Part shown: positions 53,721 to 62,845 of the stretch, one piece after another
Numbering within the stretch: position 1 is the first letter of the stretch
Layout: every line of letters starts with the position of its first letter
Assembly: GCA_964581815.1 (NCBI GenBank)
Contig: CAZORE010000003.1
Coordinates: 74,226 to 138,225, forward strand
From: Trebonia sp964581815
GTDB taxonomy: Bacteria > Actinomycetota > Actinomycetes > Streptosporangiales > Streptosporangiaceae
Direction of reading: 5' to 3'
DNA length: 64,000 bases
Translations under genes and position numbers: made by a program
Notes under the pieces: generated by a model
Told to the model about the DNA's origin: nothing
Seen by the model: only the letters and a program-made list of their open reading frames with translations
Databases searched by the model: none

Positions 53721-56355
53721 CTACCATTGCGAGTCGCGCTGCTTCGCCGAGGTGATGACGTAGATCTCGCCGGTCTCCCGCGCGCCCTGCGGTACCCGGC
53801 CCTGGCCGGGCTGCCCGCCGGGGCCGTAACCGATGGGACCGTGACCGCCGGGACCCTGGCCGGGACCCTCGCTGACGGGACCTTGGCTGCCGGGATCCTG
53901 GCCGGCGGCCGGGAGCGCCGACGGGCCCTTCTTCCCGGCCTTGGTCAGCCTGCCCCAGCGCTCTTCCCACTCGGCGACGTCGCCGCCGCATGCGTTGACG
54001 TAAGCGATCAGCACCGGAAGGGTCGGCAGCCTGAGGCCGCCGGCCGCGGAGGCAAGCGTGCGCATCGTGTAGTGCGACTTCTCTGCCATGTCAGGGTAGT
54101 CAAGCCCGACCTTCGAGCGGAGCACTCGAAGGTCCCTGGCGAACGCGCCGATGTTATCGGTCTCGATCGCGGCGATTGGCCCCTTGGGGCTCGGCGGCGG
54201 GTCAGGCAGCGCGCTGTCCCGTTGCCTGATGACCGGACTCCCGATCCGTCCGAACCCGTCCGTGTTGCCCATCCCCGGGCCGCCAGGCTGCTGGCCGGGA
54301 TACTGCTGGCCCGGGTAGGGCTGGCTTGGGTACTGTTGCCCCGGGTACGGCTGGCCGGGATACTGCTGGCCCGGGTAGGGCTGGCTTGGGTACTGCTGGC
54401 CCGGGTTCGGCTGGCCGGGATACTGCTCGCCGGGATACTGCTGACCGGGATACTGCTGACCCGGAGCCCCCTGGCCGGGACCTGCCCAGCCTTGTCCCGG
54501 TGCCGCCCCTGCGGCCTGCCAGGAGCCGGTGTTCCTTACGCCCGGCCCGTACTGCGGCTGGCCGTACTGCCCCGGCCCGAACTCTGCCTGGCCGGGGGCC
54601 CAGCCTGGTGCCTGTCCCGGCCCGGGCACCCAGCCCTGGCCCTGGCCCGCTCCGGCGGCCTGCCAAGAGCCCGTGTTCCTCGCCCTGGCGCCGGACCCGG
54701 GTCCGGCCGCCTGCCAACTGCCTGTGTTACGGGCGCCGGGACCGCGCGGTGCCTGGCGCGTGGCCCAGTCCGGTCCTTGGTCCTGACCGCCGGACGGCCA
54801 GAAGCCCGGGTCCTGTGGGTTCACGCCCGGTTGTGCCTGTCCCGCGGCCCAGCTCGGCCCGGCGGCCTGCCATGAGCCGGTGTTCCGCTGGTTCTGGCCG
54901 TACTGCCCCGTGGCCTGGCCGCCCGGCTGTCCAGGCGGGAACTGCCCCGGCGGGAATTGCCCGGGGGCGAACTGNNNNNNNNNNNNNNNNNNNNNNNNNN
55001 NNNNNNNNNNNNNNNNNNNNNNNNNNNNNNNNNNNNNNNNNNNNNNNNNNNNNNNNNNNNNNNNNNNNNNNNNNGAACTGGCCGGGGGCGAACTGCCCAG
55101 GTGGGAACTGGCCGGGTGGGAACTGTCCTGCCGCGCCGGCTTGTCCCGCCGCCTGCTGACCGGCCCCGTGCGGGTCACTGCTGTTCGGCTGCTGCCCCGC
55201 CGCCTGGCCGTACGGCCCGGCCACGGGCTGACCCTGGCCGTACGGCCCGGCCACGGGCTGACCCTGGCCGAACGCCGCCTGGCCGCCGAATGCTGCCTGG
55301 GCCCCGAACGCCGCCTGGCCCGCTGGATCTTGCCCGTACTGGCCAGGGCCGTGCGCGCCCGCGGTGAACTGGCCCTGCCCGTATCCGGCCGGACCGTAAC
55401 CTGGTCCGCCCGGCATGTATCCCGGCTGGCCAGGCTGCGGCCACGGCTGTCCCTGACCAGGTGCGGCCGGCCCGGGCCCCGGTACCTGCCCGCCATGCTC
55501 CTGCTGCCCTGCCCACGGCTGCTGCCCTGCCGGGTACGGCCCAGCCACGTAGAGGCCGGCCGCATAGGGGCCGGGCACCTGCTGGCCGGTGGCCTGCGGC
55601 CCAGGCGGGTACATGCCGCCCGGGTAAGGGCCTGCCGCGCCGCCCTGAGCGGGGCCGGGCGGCAGGGGTCCCGTAGGGCCAACCGGTCCAACCGCCCCGG
55701 CGTCTGTCCACTGCGATGCCGGCGGGTACCCGGGTGGCTGCCCGACGGGTACGGCTCCCGGCCACGCCTGCGGTGACGGCTCGGCCGCCGGTCCCCGCCG
55801 GCCCTGCGGCTGGCCGGGATATGCCTGGCCGGGGTACCCGGAGTTCGGCGGCTGGGCCGGCCCCCCGGGAGGGCCGGCAGGGTAACCGCGGGGCGCCGCT
55901 CCGGGCCCTCGCGGGTCGTAGGCGCCGGCCGGGCGCGGCCCGCCACGCGGCGGAGCGGGCCGCTGCGGGCCGGGAGACGACGGCCGGGGCCCGGCGCCGG
56001 CCGGCCGCGGCCGCGGCCGGCCCACCCCGGGTATCGCGTCGTCGGGCCGCTGCCACGGGCGGCTGTCCGTCGTGGGGTCGTACTCGGCTTGCCTGGCCGA
56101 GCGCGGCGGGTACCCTGGCCGCGGCGGCATACCGCGTTCCTGACGCGACCTGCTCGGTCCCGGCGGCAAGTCCGCGGGCCGGGGCTGGTTGCCTCGCGCG
56201 TAATCCTGGTAGTCCGGGTCCACGGGATAGGCGCCCGGTTCCAGGTACGTGTTGCCCAGGTAGGAATCGCGCTGGTAGGCGTCACCGTCGGCATAGGCTG
56301 CGGCGCGGGCACGGCCTTGCGTGCCCCGGTCGGGCCCGCTGCCCTGACGATTCAC
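53721..56355 (-). CDS. XRE-type HTH protein with a very long Pro/Gly/Gln-rich repeat region
   Basis: A protein of about 850 residues or more, its exact length unknown because a gap interrupts it. From GTG 56355 (GGGAGG upstream), about 700 residues are disordered: Tyr/Pro/Gly/Gln-rich with GQPVAGPYGQ, QFPPGQ, PGQQYPGQ and four NTGSWQAAG motifs. The C-terminal part has the folded domain LRVLRSKVGLDYPDMAEKSH, then TLASAAGGLRLPTLPVLIAY and CGGDVAEWEERWGRL, an XRE-like HTH close to that of the protein at 58185. The reading frame before and after the gap differs only because the gap length is a placeholder. It is divergent from the NfeD-SPFH genes. Confidence 0.8.
54291..54410. repeat. 60-nt tandem repeat in the XRE repeat protein
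   Basis: Two 60-nt units (54291-54350 and 54351-54410) differ at only a few bases and encode PGQ(Q/P)YP(G/S)Q-type repeats. Partial units continue to about 54460. Confidence 0.75.
54975..55074. other. Assembly gap (100 N) in repeats
   Basis: Both sides carry copies of GGGGGCGAACTG within 15-nt units coding for PGQFA/PGQFP. The gap therefore most likely hides more copies of the array. Confidence 0.9.
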
Positions 56356-56444
56356 CCGCTACCTCCCGAACACGCCTCGCGGTGCTCACCGCCCCACTAG
56401 TCGAGTGTAGGGCGGACGCGCCTCCCGGACAGGTGCGACGGGTA

Positions 56445-56517
56445 ATTGGCAGTACTTAGACAACTTTTTATTTGGGCGGGCAGCGGGCACCCAACTGCCA
56501 ATCTAAGGCCGCCCGCC
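56445..56517. promoter_or_regulatory. Interleaved inverted repeats between the XRE gene and nfeD
   Basis: ATTGGCAGT (56445-56453) pairs with ACTGCCAAT (56494-56502). TTGGG (56472-56476) and CCCAA (56490-56494) nest inside. CTTAGA (56455-56460) matches TCTAAG (56502-56507), and GGCGGGC (56475-56481) matches GCCCGCC (56511-56517); these two cross the first stem. The segment contains the AT-rich CAACTTTTTATTT. It fits a structured RNA with a pseudoknot, or overlapping operators. The rest of 56356-56637 shows no gene. Confidence 0.5.
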
Positions 56518-56637
56518 GCGGGTATCGGATGCTTGCCGACAGGGGCTACTCTGGGGTCAAGGCACGAGCGATTTGCCCGCGCCATAACGATTTGCGACGT
56601 GGTGTGCCCCACGCCGGAGTTCCCTTGCGGAGCGGCC

Positions 56638-57069
56638 ATGGTGGCTTGGATCGTCTGGCTGATCGTCGCGGCCGTGCTCGGCGTGGCTGAGCTGGTAACG
56701 ATGACGTTCGCGCTCGGCATCATCGCCGTCGGCGCGTGCGTCGCCGGCGCCGTCGCGGCGCTGAGCCTCGGCCTGCCCTTCCAGGCGCTGGCGTTCGTCG
56801 TCGCCTCGGCGGCCGGGCTCGGCGGCGTGCTTCCCGTCGCCCGCCGGCACATCAAGCAGCCGCCGCTGCTCAAGACCGGGCCCGCCGCACTGGTCGGCCG
56901 GTCGGCCCGGGTGCTCGAAGAGGTCAGCGGGCACAGCGGCCGGGTCCGCATCGGCGGCGAGGAGTGGTCGGCCCGGTCCTACGACGAGACGCTGGTCATT
57001 CCCGTCGGCCACACCGTCGACGTCATGCAGATCGAGGGCGCGACCGCCCTCGTTTACCCCCGGGAGTAA
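56638..57069 (+). CDS. NfeD-like membrane protein
   Basis: A 143-residue protein with two or three hydrophobic segments (MVAWIVWLIVAAVLGVAELV, then GIIAVGACVAGAVAALSLGL) and a C-terminal OB-fold domain: ALVGRSARVLEEVSGHSGRV, then GEEWSARSYDETLVIPVGHTV, ending VMQIEGATALVYP. This is the short NfeD1b type that pairs with SPFH proteins. GGAG lies 7-8 nt upstream of the ATG. The SPFH gene begins 5 bp after its stop codon. Confidence 0.92.
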   Translation: MVAWIVWLIVAAVLGVAELVTMTFALGIIAVGACVAGAVAALSLGLPFQALAFVVASAAGLGGVLPVARRHIKQPPLLKTGPAALVGRSARVLEEVSGHSGRVRIGGEEWSARSYDETLVIPVGHTVDVMQIEGATALVYPRE

Positions 57070-57074
57070 AAGCC

Positions 57075-58202
57075 ATGGTCATCGCGGAGCTCATCATCGT
57101 GGCGGTGATCGCCCTCATCGTCCTGCTCACCGTGGTCCGCTCGGTGCGGATCATCCCGCAGGCGCGGGCGCGGAACGTAGAGCGGTTCGGCCGCTACCGC
57201 AAGACCCTCGAGCCAGGCCTGAACTTCATCCTGCCGTTCGTCGACCGGGTCAAGACGCAGATCGACCTGCGCGAGCAGGTCGTCTCGTTCAACGGCCAGC
57301 CGGTGATCACCGAGGACAACCTGGTCGTGAACATCGACACGGTGCTGTTCTTCCAGGTGACCGACCCGCGGGCGGCGGACTACGAGATCGTCAACTACAT
57401 CCAGGCGATCGAGCAGTTGACCGCCACCATGCTGCGGTCGGTGATCGGCTCGATGGACCTTGAGCAGACGCTGACCTCCCGCGAGAAGATCAACACGCTG
57501 CTGCGCGGGGTGCTCGACGACGCGTCGGGCAAGTGGGGCATCCGGGTGACCCGGGTGGAGATGAAGGCGATCGACCCGCCCAAGTCGGTGAAGGACGCGA
57601 TGGAGAAGCAGATGCGCGCCGAGCGGGAGAAGCGCGCCACGATCCTCACCGCGGAAGGCCAGCGGCAGTCGCAGATCCTGATGGCGGAAGGCGACAAGCA
57701 GAGCAAGGTCCTGCGCGCGGAGGGCGACAAGCAGGCCGCCATCCTGCGCGCCGAGGGCGAGGCCCAGGCGATCAGCCAGGTCTTCCAGTCGATTCACCGC
57801 AACGACCCGGACCCCAAGCTGCTCGCCTACCAGTACCTGCAGACACTGCCGCAACTTGCCAACGGCGCGGGCAACACGTTCTGGGTGATACCGAGCGAGG
57901 TGACGTCGGCGCTCAAGGCGGTGACCAGCGCGTTCGGCGGAGGTAGCGGAACGGAGGCTGCGGCGCCGGAGGCCCCGGCGGCGACCCCGCGGCCAGGGCC
58001 GACCGAGATCGAGCGGCCAAAGGACAACGACGGCGCGGTACCGCCCGCGCAGCGGGCGCGCGCGCTCGAGGAAGCGCCACCTCAGGAAGCGGCACTCCAG
58101 GAAGCAGCGCCCCAGCAGGCAGTGCCGGAGCCGGAGGCCGTCATCGGGGCCGGCGAAACGCCGCCAGGGTCGCTGAACGGCAGCTCAGGCGAAGACCGCT
58201 AG
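57075..58202 (+). CDS. SPFH/stomatin-like membrane protein
   Basis: A 375-residue stomatin-like scaffold with one N-terminal membrane hairpin (IAELIIVAVIALIVLLTVVR), an SPFH domain (RIIPQARARNVERFGRYRKT, PGLNFILPFVDRV, TEDNLVVNIDTVLFFQVTDP), then a coiled coil SVKDAMEKQMRAEREKRATI with EGDKQ repeats, and a Pro/Ala/Glu-rich tail of about 90 residues. It forms a two-gene unit with nfeD, and such pairs organise membrane microdomains. Its last 18 bp overlap the XRE gene on the other strand. Confidence 0.93.
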   Translation: MVIAELIIVAVIALIVLLTVVRSVRIIPQARARNVERFGRYRKTLEPGLNFILPFVDRVKTQIDLREQVVSFNGQPVITEDNLVVNIDTVLFFQVTDPRAADYEIVNYIQAIEQLTATMLRSVIGSMDLEQTLTSREKINTLLRGVLDDASGKWGIRVTRVEMKAIDPPKSVKDAMEKQMRAEREKRATILTAEGQRQSQILMAEGDKQSKVLRAEGDKQAAILRAEGEAQAISQVFQSIHRNDPDPKLLAYQYLQTLPQLANGAGNTFWVIPSEVTSALKAVTSAFGGGSGTEAAAPEAPAATPRPGPTEIERPKDNDGAVPPAQRARALEEAPPQEAALQEAAPQQAVPEPEAVIGAGETPPGSLNGSSGEDR

Positions 58203-59222
58203 CATCACGACGAGGACACAGAGCAGGACGACGGCAGCCACTACGATCCAGGTTCTCGACCGCCCGGCCGCGCCCGCCCGGGGCGCGGCACGGCGCTTCG
58301 ACCTGGCCGCGGTCGCCTGGGCCGTGCCCGGCACCTTCCCCCAGCCGGCCGGGACCGCTCCCGGCGCGAACAGGGTGGCCTTCGACTGGCCCTGCGCCCA
58401 GGGGGCCGACTCCCACGGCGGCGCTTCGTCGCCGGAGAGCGCAGCGTCGATGAGGGAGTCGGGGATGGCCGGCCAGGCGGTCGATACCCGGATGGGGTCC
58501 CACCCGGGTGGCAAGCCGCCCGCCGCGGGCTCGTTAGCCGCGGTCGGCGGCGGGAAAGACACCGCCGGGACGTCGGGCTCGAAGCCGTCAGGGACGTCGG
58601 GCTGGGAGACCGCCGCACGGTCAGGCTCGAAGCTGTCCGGGACGTCGGGCTGAGAGACCGCCGCGACGCCGGGCTCGAAGACGTCGGGCTCGAAGCTGGG
58701 CGGCCCGTCGGCCGGCCCGTCAGCCGCCACATCGGGCGGGAAATCGGGCCACGAGGAAACGTCGTCCGACGTGGACGGCGTGTCCTCGCTACCGCTCGCC
58801 ATTCCCTCGGCGACCCGGTCGAGCGCGGCCATGATGATGGAGGGATCGGGGTTGCCCTCGACCTGCGACACCGAGCCGATGCGCGCCCCGGCGGCCGCGG
58901 CCGCCGAGTTGCCCGCGCTCCGCGCCTCGGACACCGGGAGAGACGGAGTCCTGGTCAGCGAGCGCCACCGCTCCTCCCACTCCTCGGTGGTACCACCGCA
59001 GCCCCTGACGAACGCCGAGAGGACTGGCAGGTCAGGCAGCGCGGGACCGACCTCGGCGGCCTTGATGGAGTCATACGGGTAGTGCGCGCGCGCCGCGAGC
59101 TCGGCATGCCCTAGGCCCGCGCCGTCTCTGAGCTCCCGCAGCTCACGCAGAAACCGCTCAGTATCGTCCGCCGACGCCACGCGCCCGGACACTTGCCGTA
59201 CATCAGCTTGTTGATGCTCCAC
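58185..59222 (-). CDS. XRE-type HTH protein with a C-terminal membrane anchor
   Basis: A 345-residue protein. The N-terminal domain (LRELRELRDGAGLGHAELAA, HYPYDSIKAAEVGPALPDLP, CGGTTEEWEERWRSL) is an XRE-like HTH closely similar to the C-terminal domain of the protein at 53721. A disordered Pro/Asp/Ser region with AAVSQPDVPDSFEPD repeats follows, then a basic stretch and one membrane helix at the extreme C-terminus (WIVVAAVVLLCVLVVMLAVF). It is tail-anchored, so the HTH faces the cytoplasm. GTG 59222 is chosen for the strong GGGGAGGG upstream; the frame is open to 59273. Confidence 0.8.
   Translation of the reverse strand: MEHQQADVRQVSGRVASADDTERFLRELRELRDGAGLGHAELAARAHYPYDSIKAAEVGPALPDLPVLSAFVRGCGGTTEEWEERWRSLTRTPSLPVSEARSAGNSAAAAAGARIGSVSQVEGNPDPSIIMAALDRVAEGMASGSEDTPSTSDDVSSWPDFPPDVAADGPADGPPSFEPDVFEPGVAAVSQPDVPDSFEPDRAAVSQPDVPDGFEPDVPAVSFPPPTAANEPAAGGLPPGWDPIRVSTAWPAIPDSLIDAALSGDEAPPWESAPWAQGQSKATLFAPGAVPAGWGKVPGTAQATAARSKRRAAPRAGAAGRSRTWIVVAAVVLLCVLVVMLAVFA
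58591..58686. repeat. 48-nt tandem repeat in the tail-anchored XRE protein
   Basis: Two units (58591-58638 and 58639-58686) encode SQPDVPDxFEPDxAAV-like blocks rich in Asp, Pro and Ser. A partial third copy precedes them. Confidence 0.7.
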
Positions 59223-59386
59223 CCAGGAACCCTCCCCTGAACCCGGTACACCGGCTGTGACCTCTGGGGTCACATCTGGACCACGCGGCGTACCCTCCAG
59301 CCAGGATCCATTGGCAGGTTACCGCGTACGGCCGCGGCGGGCGTCGCAACCGCAAGCTTTAGGCATGTGAATTCCGTCGGCCAGCG

Positions 59387-60265
59387 TTACCCGTGGATGG
59401 CGAGGCCCACCGTGAATGCCACGCCGAACGCCAGCTGGAGCCGCCCCGTCTGCCCGAGCGTCGCGATCAGGCCCGGCCCGGCGACACCGCCGCGCACCGC
59501 CCGCGCCGGCGGGAAGGCAAGCGGCAGGGCAAGCAGCGCGAGCAGGGCGAACGGCCGGTACACCGCGATCAGCGCGGCGAGCGCGAACGGCACGAGCAGG
59601 AACAGCAGGTACGTCAGGCGCGCCCGGGAATCCCCGACCCGCACCGCGAGCGTCCGCTTCCCCGCCGTCGCGTCCGAGTTGATGTCCCGCAGGTTGTTGA
59701 TCATCAGCAGCGCGCAGGACAGCAGCCCGGCCGGGACCGACGCCGCGAGCCCCAGCCAGGAGAGCCGCCCCATCTGCACGAACGCTGTCCCGGCCACCGC
59801 CGCCACGCCGAAGAACGCGAAGACGGACACCTCGCCGAGCCCCCGGTACCCGTAGGGCCGCGACCCGCCGGTGTAGAACCAGGCGGCGAGCACGCACAGC
59901 GCCCCCACCGCCACGATCCACCACGACGTCACCGCGGCAAGCACCAGCCCGGTCGCGCAGGCCACGAGGAAGCAGGCGAAGGCGGCGCGCTTCACCGCGC
60001 CGGGCGACGCCGCGCCCGATCCCACCAGCCGCATGGGCCCGGCCCGCCGCCCCGCCGCGTCGGTACCGCGCACCCCGTCGCTGTAGTCGTTGGCGTAATT
60101 CACCCCCACCTGGAGCGCGAGGGCGACGAGCAGCGCGAGCAGGGCCCGCCAGAAGACGAACCTCCCGTACCCCGCCGCGACACCCGACCCGATCAGCACC
60201 GGCACCACCGCCGCCGGCAGCGTCCGCGGCCGCGTCCCGGCCACCCATTCCCGCGCACTAGCCAC
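59387..60265 (-). CDS. menA: 1,4-Dihydroxy-2-naphthoate prenyltransferase
   Basis: A 292-residue UbiA-type membrane enzyme attaching the polyprenyl chain in menaquinone synthesis. NYANDYSDGVRGTDAAG is the first Asp-rich motif binding prenyl diphosphate through magnesium, and NNLRDINSDATAGKRTLAVR the second. Eight to nine hydrophobic segments are predicted. GTG 60265 has TAGGAT ending 6 nt upstream and no ribosome binding site. The 164-bp gap to the XRE gene (59223-59386) holds nothing clear. Confidence 0.94.
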   Translation of the reverse strand: MASAREWVAGTRPRTLPAAVVPVLIGSGVAAGYGRFVFWRALLALLVALALQVGVNYANDYSDGVRGTDAAGRRAGPMRLVGSGAASPGAVKRAAFACFLVACATGLVLAAVTSWWIVAVGALCVLAAWFYTGGSRPYGYRGLGEVSVFAFFGVAAVAGTAFVQMGRLSWLGLAASVPAGLLSCALLMINNLRDINSDATAGKRTLAVRVGDSRARLTYLLFLLVPFALAALIAVYRPFALLALLALPLAFPPARAVRGGVAGPGLIATLGQTGRLQLAFGVAFTVGLAIHG

Positions 60266-60271
60266 GGCCAG

Positions 60272-60277
60272 ATCCTA
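60272..60277 (-). promoter_or_regulatory. -10 hexamer for leaderless menA
   Basis: TAGGAT on the minus strand ends 6 nt before the GTG at 60265. Confidence 0.5.
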
Positions 60278-60387
60278 TGCGGGCCACCGGCCCGCCACCC
60301 CACCCGCATGGTTGTGACATCCGTACGGCCCCAGCCGTATCGTTGCCGCAACCATCCGCCGGCCGCTAGCAGATAGCCCCGGATTGG

Positions 60388-60942
60388 CTAGCCCGTAGGC
60401 GAAAGCAGGGTGTGCAGCCGCACCACCGGCACCTTGACACCCATGTCAAGGCTGGCCCGGCTGCCGTCCGGCGCCCAGCCTGCGGCCTCGAGGAAGCCGA
60501 TCCGCGCCTCGTCGCCGGCCAGCGCCCAGGTGTACCCGGTGCGGAACCCGTCCTCGGCGAACGTGTCGGCCACGGCGTGCAGCAGCCGCCCGTCGTGCCC
60601 GTCCGCGGCCGCGGACGGAACCACGTGCAGCTCGTAGAGCTCACCGTCGGTGGCCGGCCACAGGTCCTCGTCGGTGGCAGGGCCGGCCGCGGCGAACCCG
60701 AGCAGGTCCGGCGAGCCCGGCTCAGCCACCGCCACGTGCACCCGGTGCTTCGACGTCGGCGGCGCGCTGATCGCTTCCCGCCAGCGTTGCGCGAACTTGC
60801 CGGCCGCTTCTTCGCTGGTCAGCTCCTCCATCACGGCGTCGGGCACCAGCCCGGCGAATGCCGAGCGCCAGCTGGCAACCTGCACCTGGGCCAGCCCGGG
60901 TGCGTCAGACGCGCGGGCCGCCCGGACGAATCCGCCGGTCAC
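60388..60942 (-). CDS. GNAT N-acetyltransferase
   Basis: A 184-residue acetyl-CoA-dependent acyltransferase: FVRAARASDAPGLAQVQVAS begins the fold, GELYELHVVPSAAADGHDGR holds the core strand and acetyl-CoA loop (usually Q/RxxGxG/A, here DGHDG), and IGFLEAAGWAPDGSR is the typical motif B. Substrate unknown. GTG 60942 overlaps the ilvD stop (GTGA), implying coupled translation. Confidence 0.85.
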   Translation of the reverse strand: MTGGFVRAARASDAPGLAQVQVASWRSAFAGLVPDAVMEELTSEEAAGKFAQRWREAISAPPTSKHRVHVAVAEPGSPDLLGFAAAGPATDEDLWPATDGELYELHVVPSAAADGHDGRLLHAVADTFAEDGFRTGYTWALAGDEARIGFLEAAGWAPDGSRASLDMGVKVPVVRLHTLLSPTG

Positions 60943-62804
60943 GCGCCAGGGGCCCCGAGCGCCGAGATGTCCCGCGCCGCGCCGGTGGATGCCGAGGTCG
61001 CCAGCGCCGCGTACACCTGGAGCGCCGCGCTCACCGGCCGCTGCCGTGCGGCGGGGCGGTACGAGCCAAGCGCCGCGAGCAGCGCCTGCCTGCGCTCGGC
61101 GAGCTCCTCATCCGGCACGTCGAGCCGCAGTTCCCGGCGCGGGATGTCGATGACGATCGTGTCGTCCTCCTGCACGAGCGCGATCACGCCGCCGCTGGCC
61201 GCCTCGGGGGAGATGTGCCCGATCGACAGCCCGGAGGTGCCGCCGGAGAACCGGCCGTCGGTGATCAGCGCGCAGGCGCGGCCCAGGCCCTTCCCCTTGA
61301 GGAACGACGTCGGGTACAGCATCTCCTGCATGCCGGGCCCGCCGCGCGGCCCCTCGTACCTGATGACCACCACGTCGCCGGCCGCCACCCGCCCGCCGAG
61401 GATCCCGTCGACCGCGTCCTCCTGCGACTCGAAGACCCGGGCCGGACCGGAGAACGTCCACAGCTCCTCGGGCACGCCGGCGGTCTTCACCACGCCGCCG
61501 TCCGGCGCCAGGTTCCCGTACAGCATGCACAGGCCGCCCTCGGCGGTGTAGGCGTGCGCCACGTCCCTGATGCACCCGGCGGCCGCGTCGCGGTCGAGCG
61601 AGTCCCAGCGCGCGGACTGCGAGTAGCCCTTGGTGGTGCGCACGCCGCCTGGCGCCGCGTGGTACAGCTCGACCGCCTCCGGGAGCACGGACGAAGACCG
61701 CAGGTCCCAGTCGGAAAGCGGCGAGCCGTGCACCGTGTGCACCGACTGGTTGAGCAGCCCGGCCCGGTCGAGCTCGCCGAGGATGGTGTAGATCCCGCCG
61801 GCCCGGTGCACGTCTTCCACGTGGTAGGACCCGTTGGGCGCCACCTTGCACAGGCACGGCACCCGCCGGGACAGCTCGTCGATCTCCTTGAGCCCGAAGT
61901 TCACGCCCGCCTCGTGCGCGGCGGCGAGCAGGTGCAGGATCGTGTTGGTCGACCCGCCCATCGCGATGTCCAGCGCCATGGCGTTCTCGAACGCGTCCCG
62001 CGTCGCGATCGACCGGGGCAGCGCCGACTCGTCGTCCTCGAGGTAGTACCGCTTCGCCAGCGAGACGACCAGCGCGCCCGCCCGCTCGAAGAGCCCCCGC
62101 CGCGCCACGTGCGTGGCCAGCGTGGTCCCGTTGCCCGGCAGCGCGAGCCCGATCGCCTCGGTGAGGCAGTTCATCGAGTTGGCGGTGAACATGCCGGAGC
62201 ACGACCCGCAGGTCGGGCAGGCGTTCTCCTCGATGTCGGCCAGCTCGGAGTCCGACACCGACGGGTCCGCCGAGGCCACCATGGAGTCGATCAGGTCGAG
62301 CTTGCGCACGCTCGCCGGCGCGCCGGCGACGCCCCCGACAACGGTGACCTTGCCGGCCTCCATCGGGCCGCCGGAGACGAACACCGTCGGTATGTTCAGC
62401 CGCATCGCGGCGATCAGCATGCCCGGCGTGATCTTGTCGCAGTTGGAAACGCAGATCATCGCGTCCGCGCAGTGCGCGTTGACCATGTACTCCACCGAGT
62501 CCGCGATCAGCTCGCGGGACGGCAGCGAGTACAGCATCCCGCCGTGGCCCATCGCGATCCCGTCGTCGACGGCGATCGTGTTGAACTCGCGGGGGATCGC
62601 GCCCGCGGCCCGCACCGCGTCGGCGATGACCCGGCCGACCTCCGCCAGGTGCACGTGACCGGGCACGAACTCGGTGAAACTGTTGGCGACGGCGATGATC
62701 GGCTTGCCGAAGTCCTCGTTGGCTACCCCGGTCGCGCGCAGCAGCGCGCGCGCTCCCGCCATGTTCCGACCGTGCGTGACCGTGCGTGACCTCAGCGGCG
62801 GCAT
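60939..62804 (-). CDS. ilvD: Dihydroxy-acid dehydratase
   Basis: A 621-residue Fe-S enzyme of branched-chain amino acid synthesis. Cluster Cys are in VSNCDKITPGM, CPTCGSCSGMFTANSMNCL and the motif near the N-terminus; SGGTSGLSIGHISPEAASGG is the conserved C-terminal signature. ATG 62804 follows GAGGGGAG. A perfect 10-bp tandem duplication (62768-62787) near the 5' end encodes part of SRTVTHGRN. Intact, of normal length. Confidence 0.95.
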   Translation of the reverse strand: MPPLRSRTVTHGRNMAGARALLRATGVANEDFGKPIIAVANSFTEFVPGHVHLAEVGRVIADAVRAAGAIPREFNTIAVDDGIAMGHGGMLYSLPSRELIADSVEYMVNAHCADAMICVSNCDKITPGMLIAAMRLNIPTVFVSGGPMEAGKVTVVGGVAGAPASVRKLDLIDSMVASADPSVSDSELADIEENACPTCGSCSGMFTANSMNCLTEAIGLALPGNGTTLATHVARRGLFERAGALVVSLAKRYYLEDDESALPRSIATRDAFENAMALDIAMGGSTNTILHLLAAAHEAGVNFGLKEIDELSRRVPCLCKVAPNGSYHVEDVHRAGGIYTILGELDRAGLLNQSVHTVHGSPLSDWDLRSSSVLPEAVELYHAAPGGVRTTKGYSQSARWDSLDRDAAAGCIRDVAHAYTAEGGLCMLYGNLAPDGGVVKTAGVPEELWTFSGPARVFESQEDAVDGILGGRVAAGDVVVIRYEGPRGGPGMQEMLYPTSFLKGKGLGRACALITDGRFSGGTSGLSIGHISPEAASGGVIALVQEDDTIVIDIPRRELRLDVPDEELAERRQALLAALGSYRPAARQRPVSAALQVYAALATSASTGAARDISALGAPGA

Positions 62805-62845
62805 CGCCGAACTCCCCTCGCAGAAAAGCGAAAGCTAATGGAGCT

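Noticed and set aside
54975..55074. Apparent frameshift in the XRE repeat gene
   Set aside because: The frame change coincides with a 100-N placeholder gap within repeats; the true gap length is unknown, so it is not evidence of a mutation.
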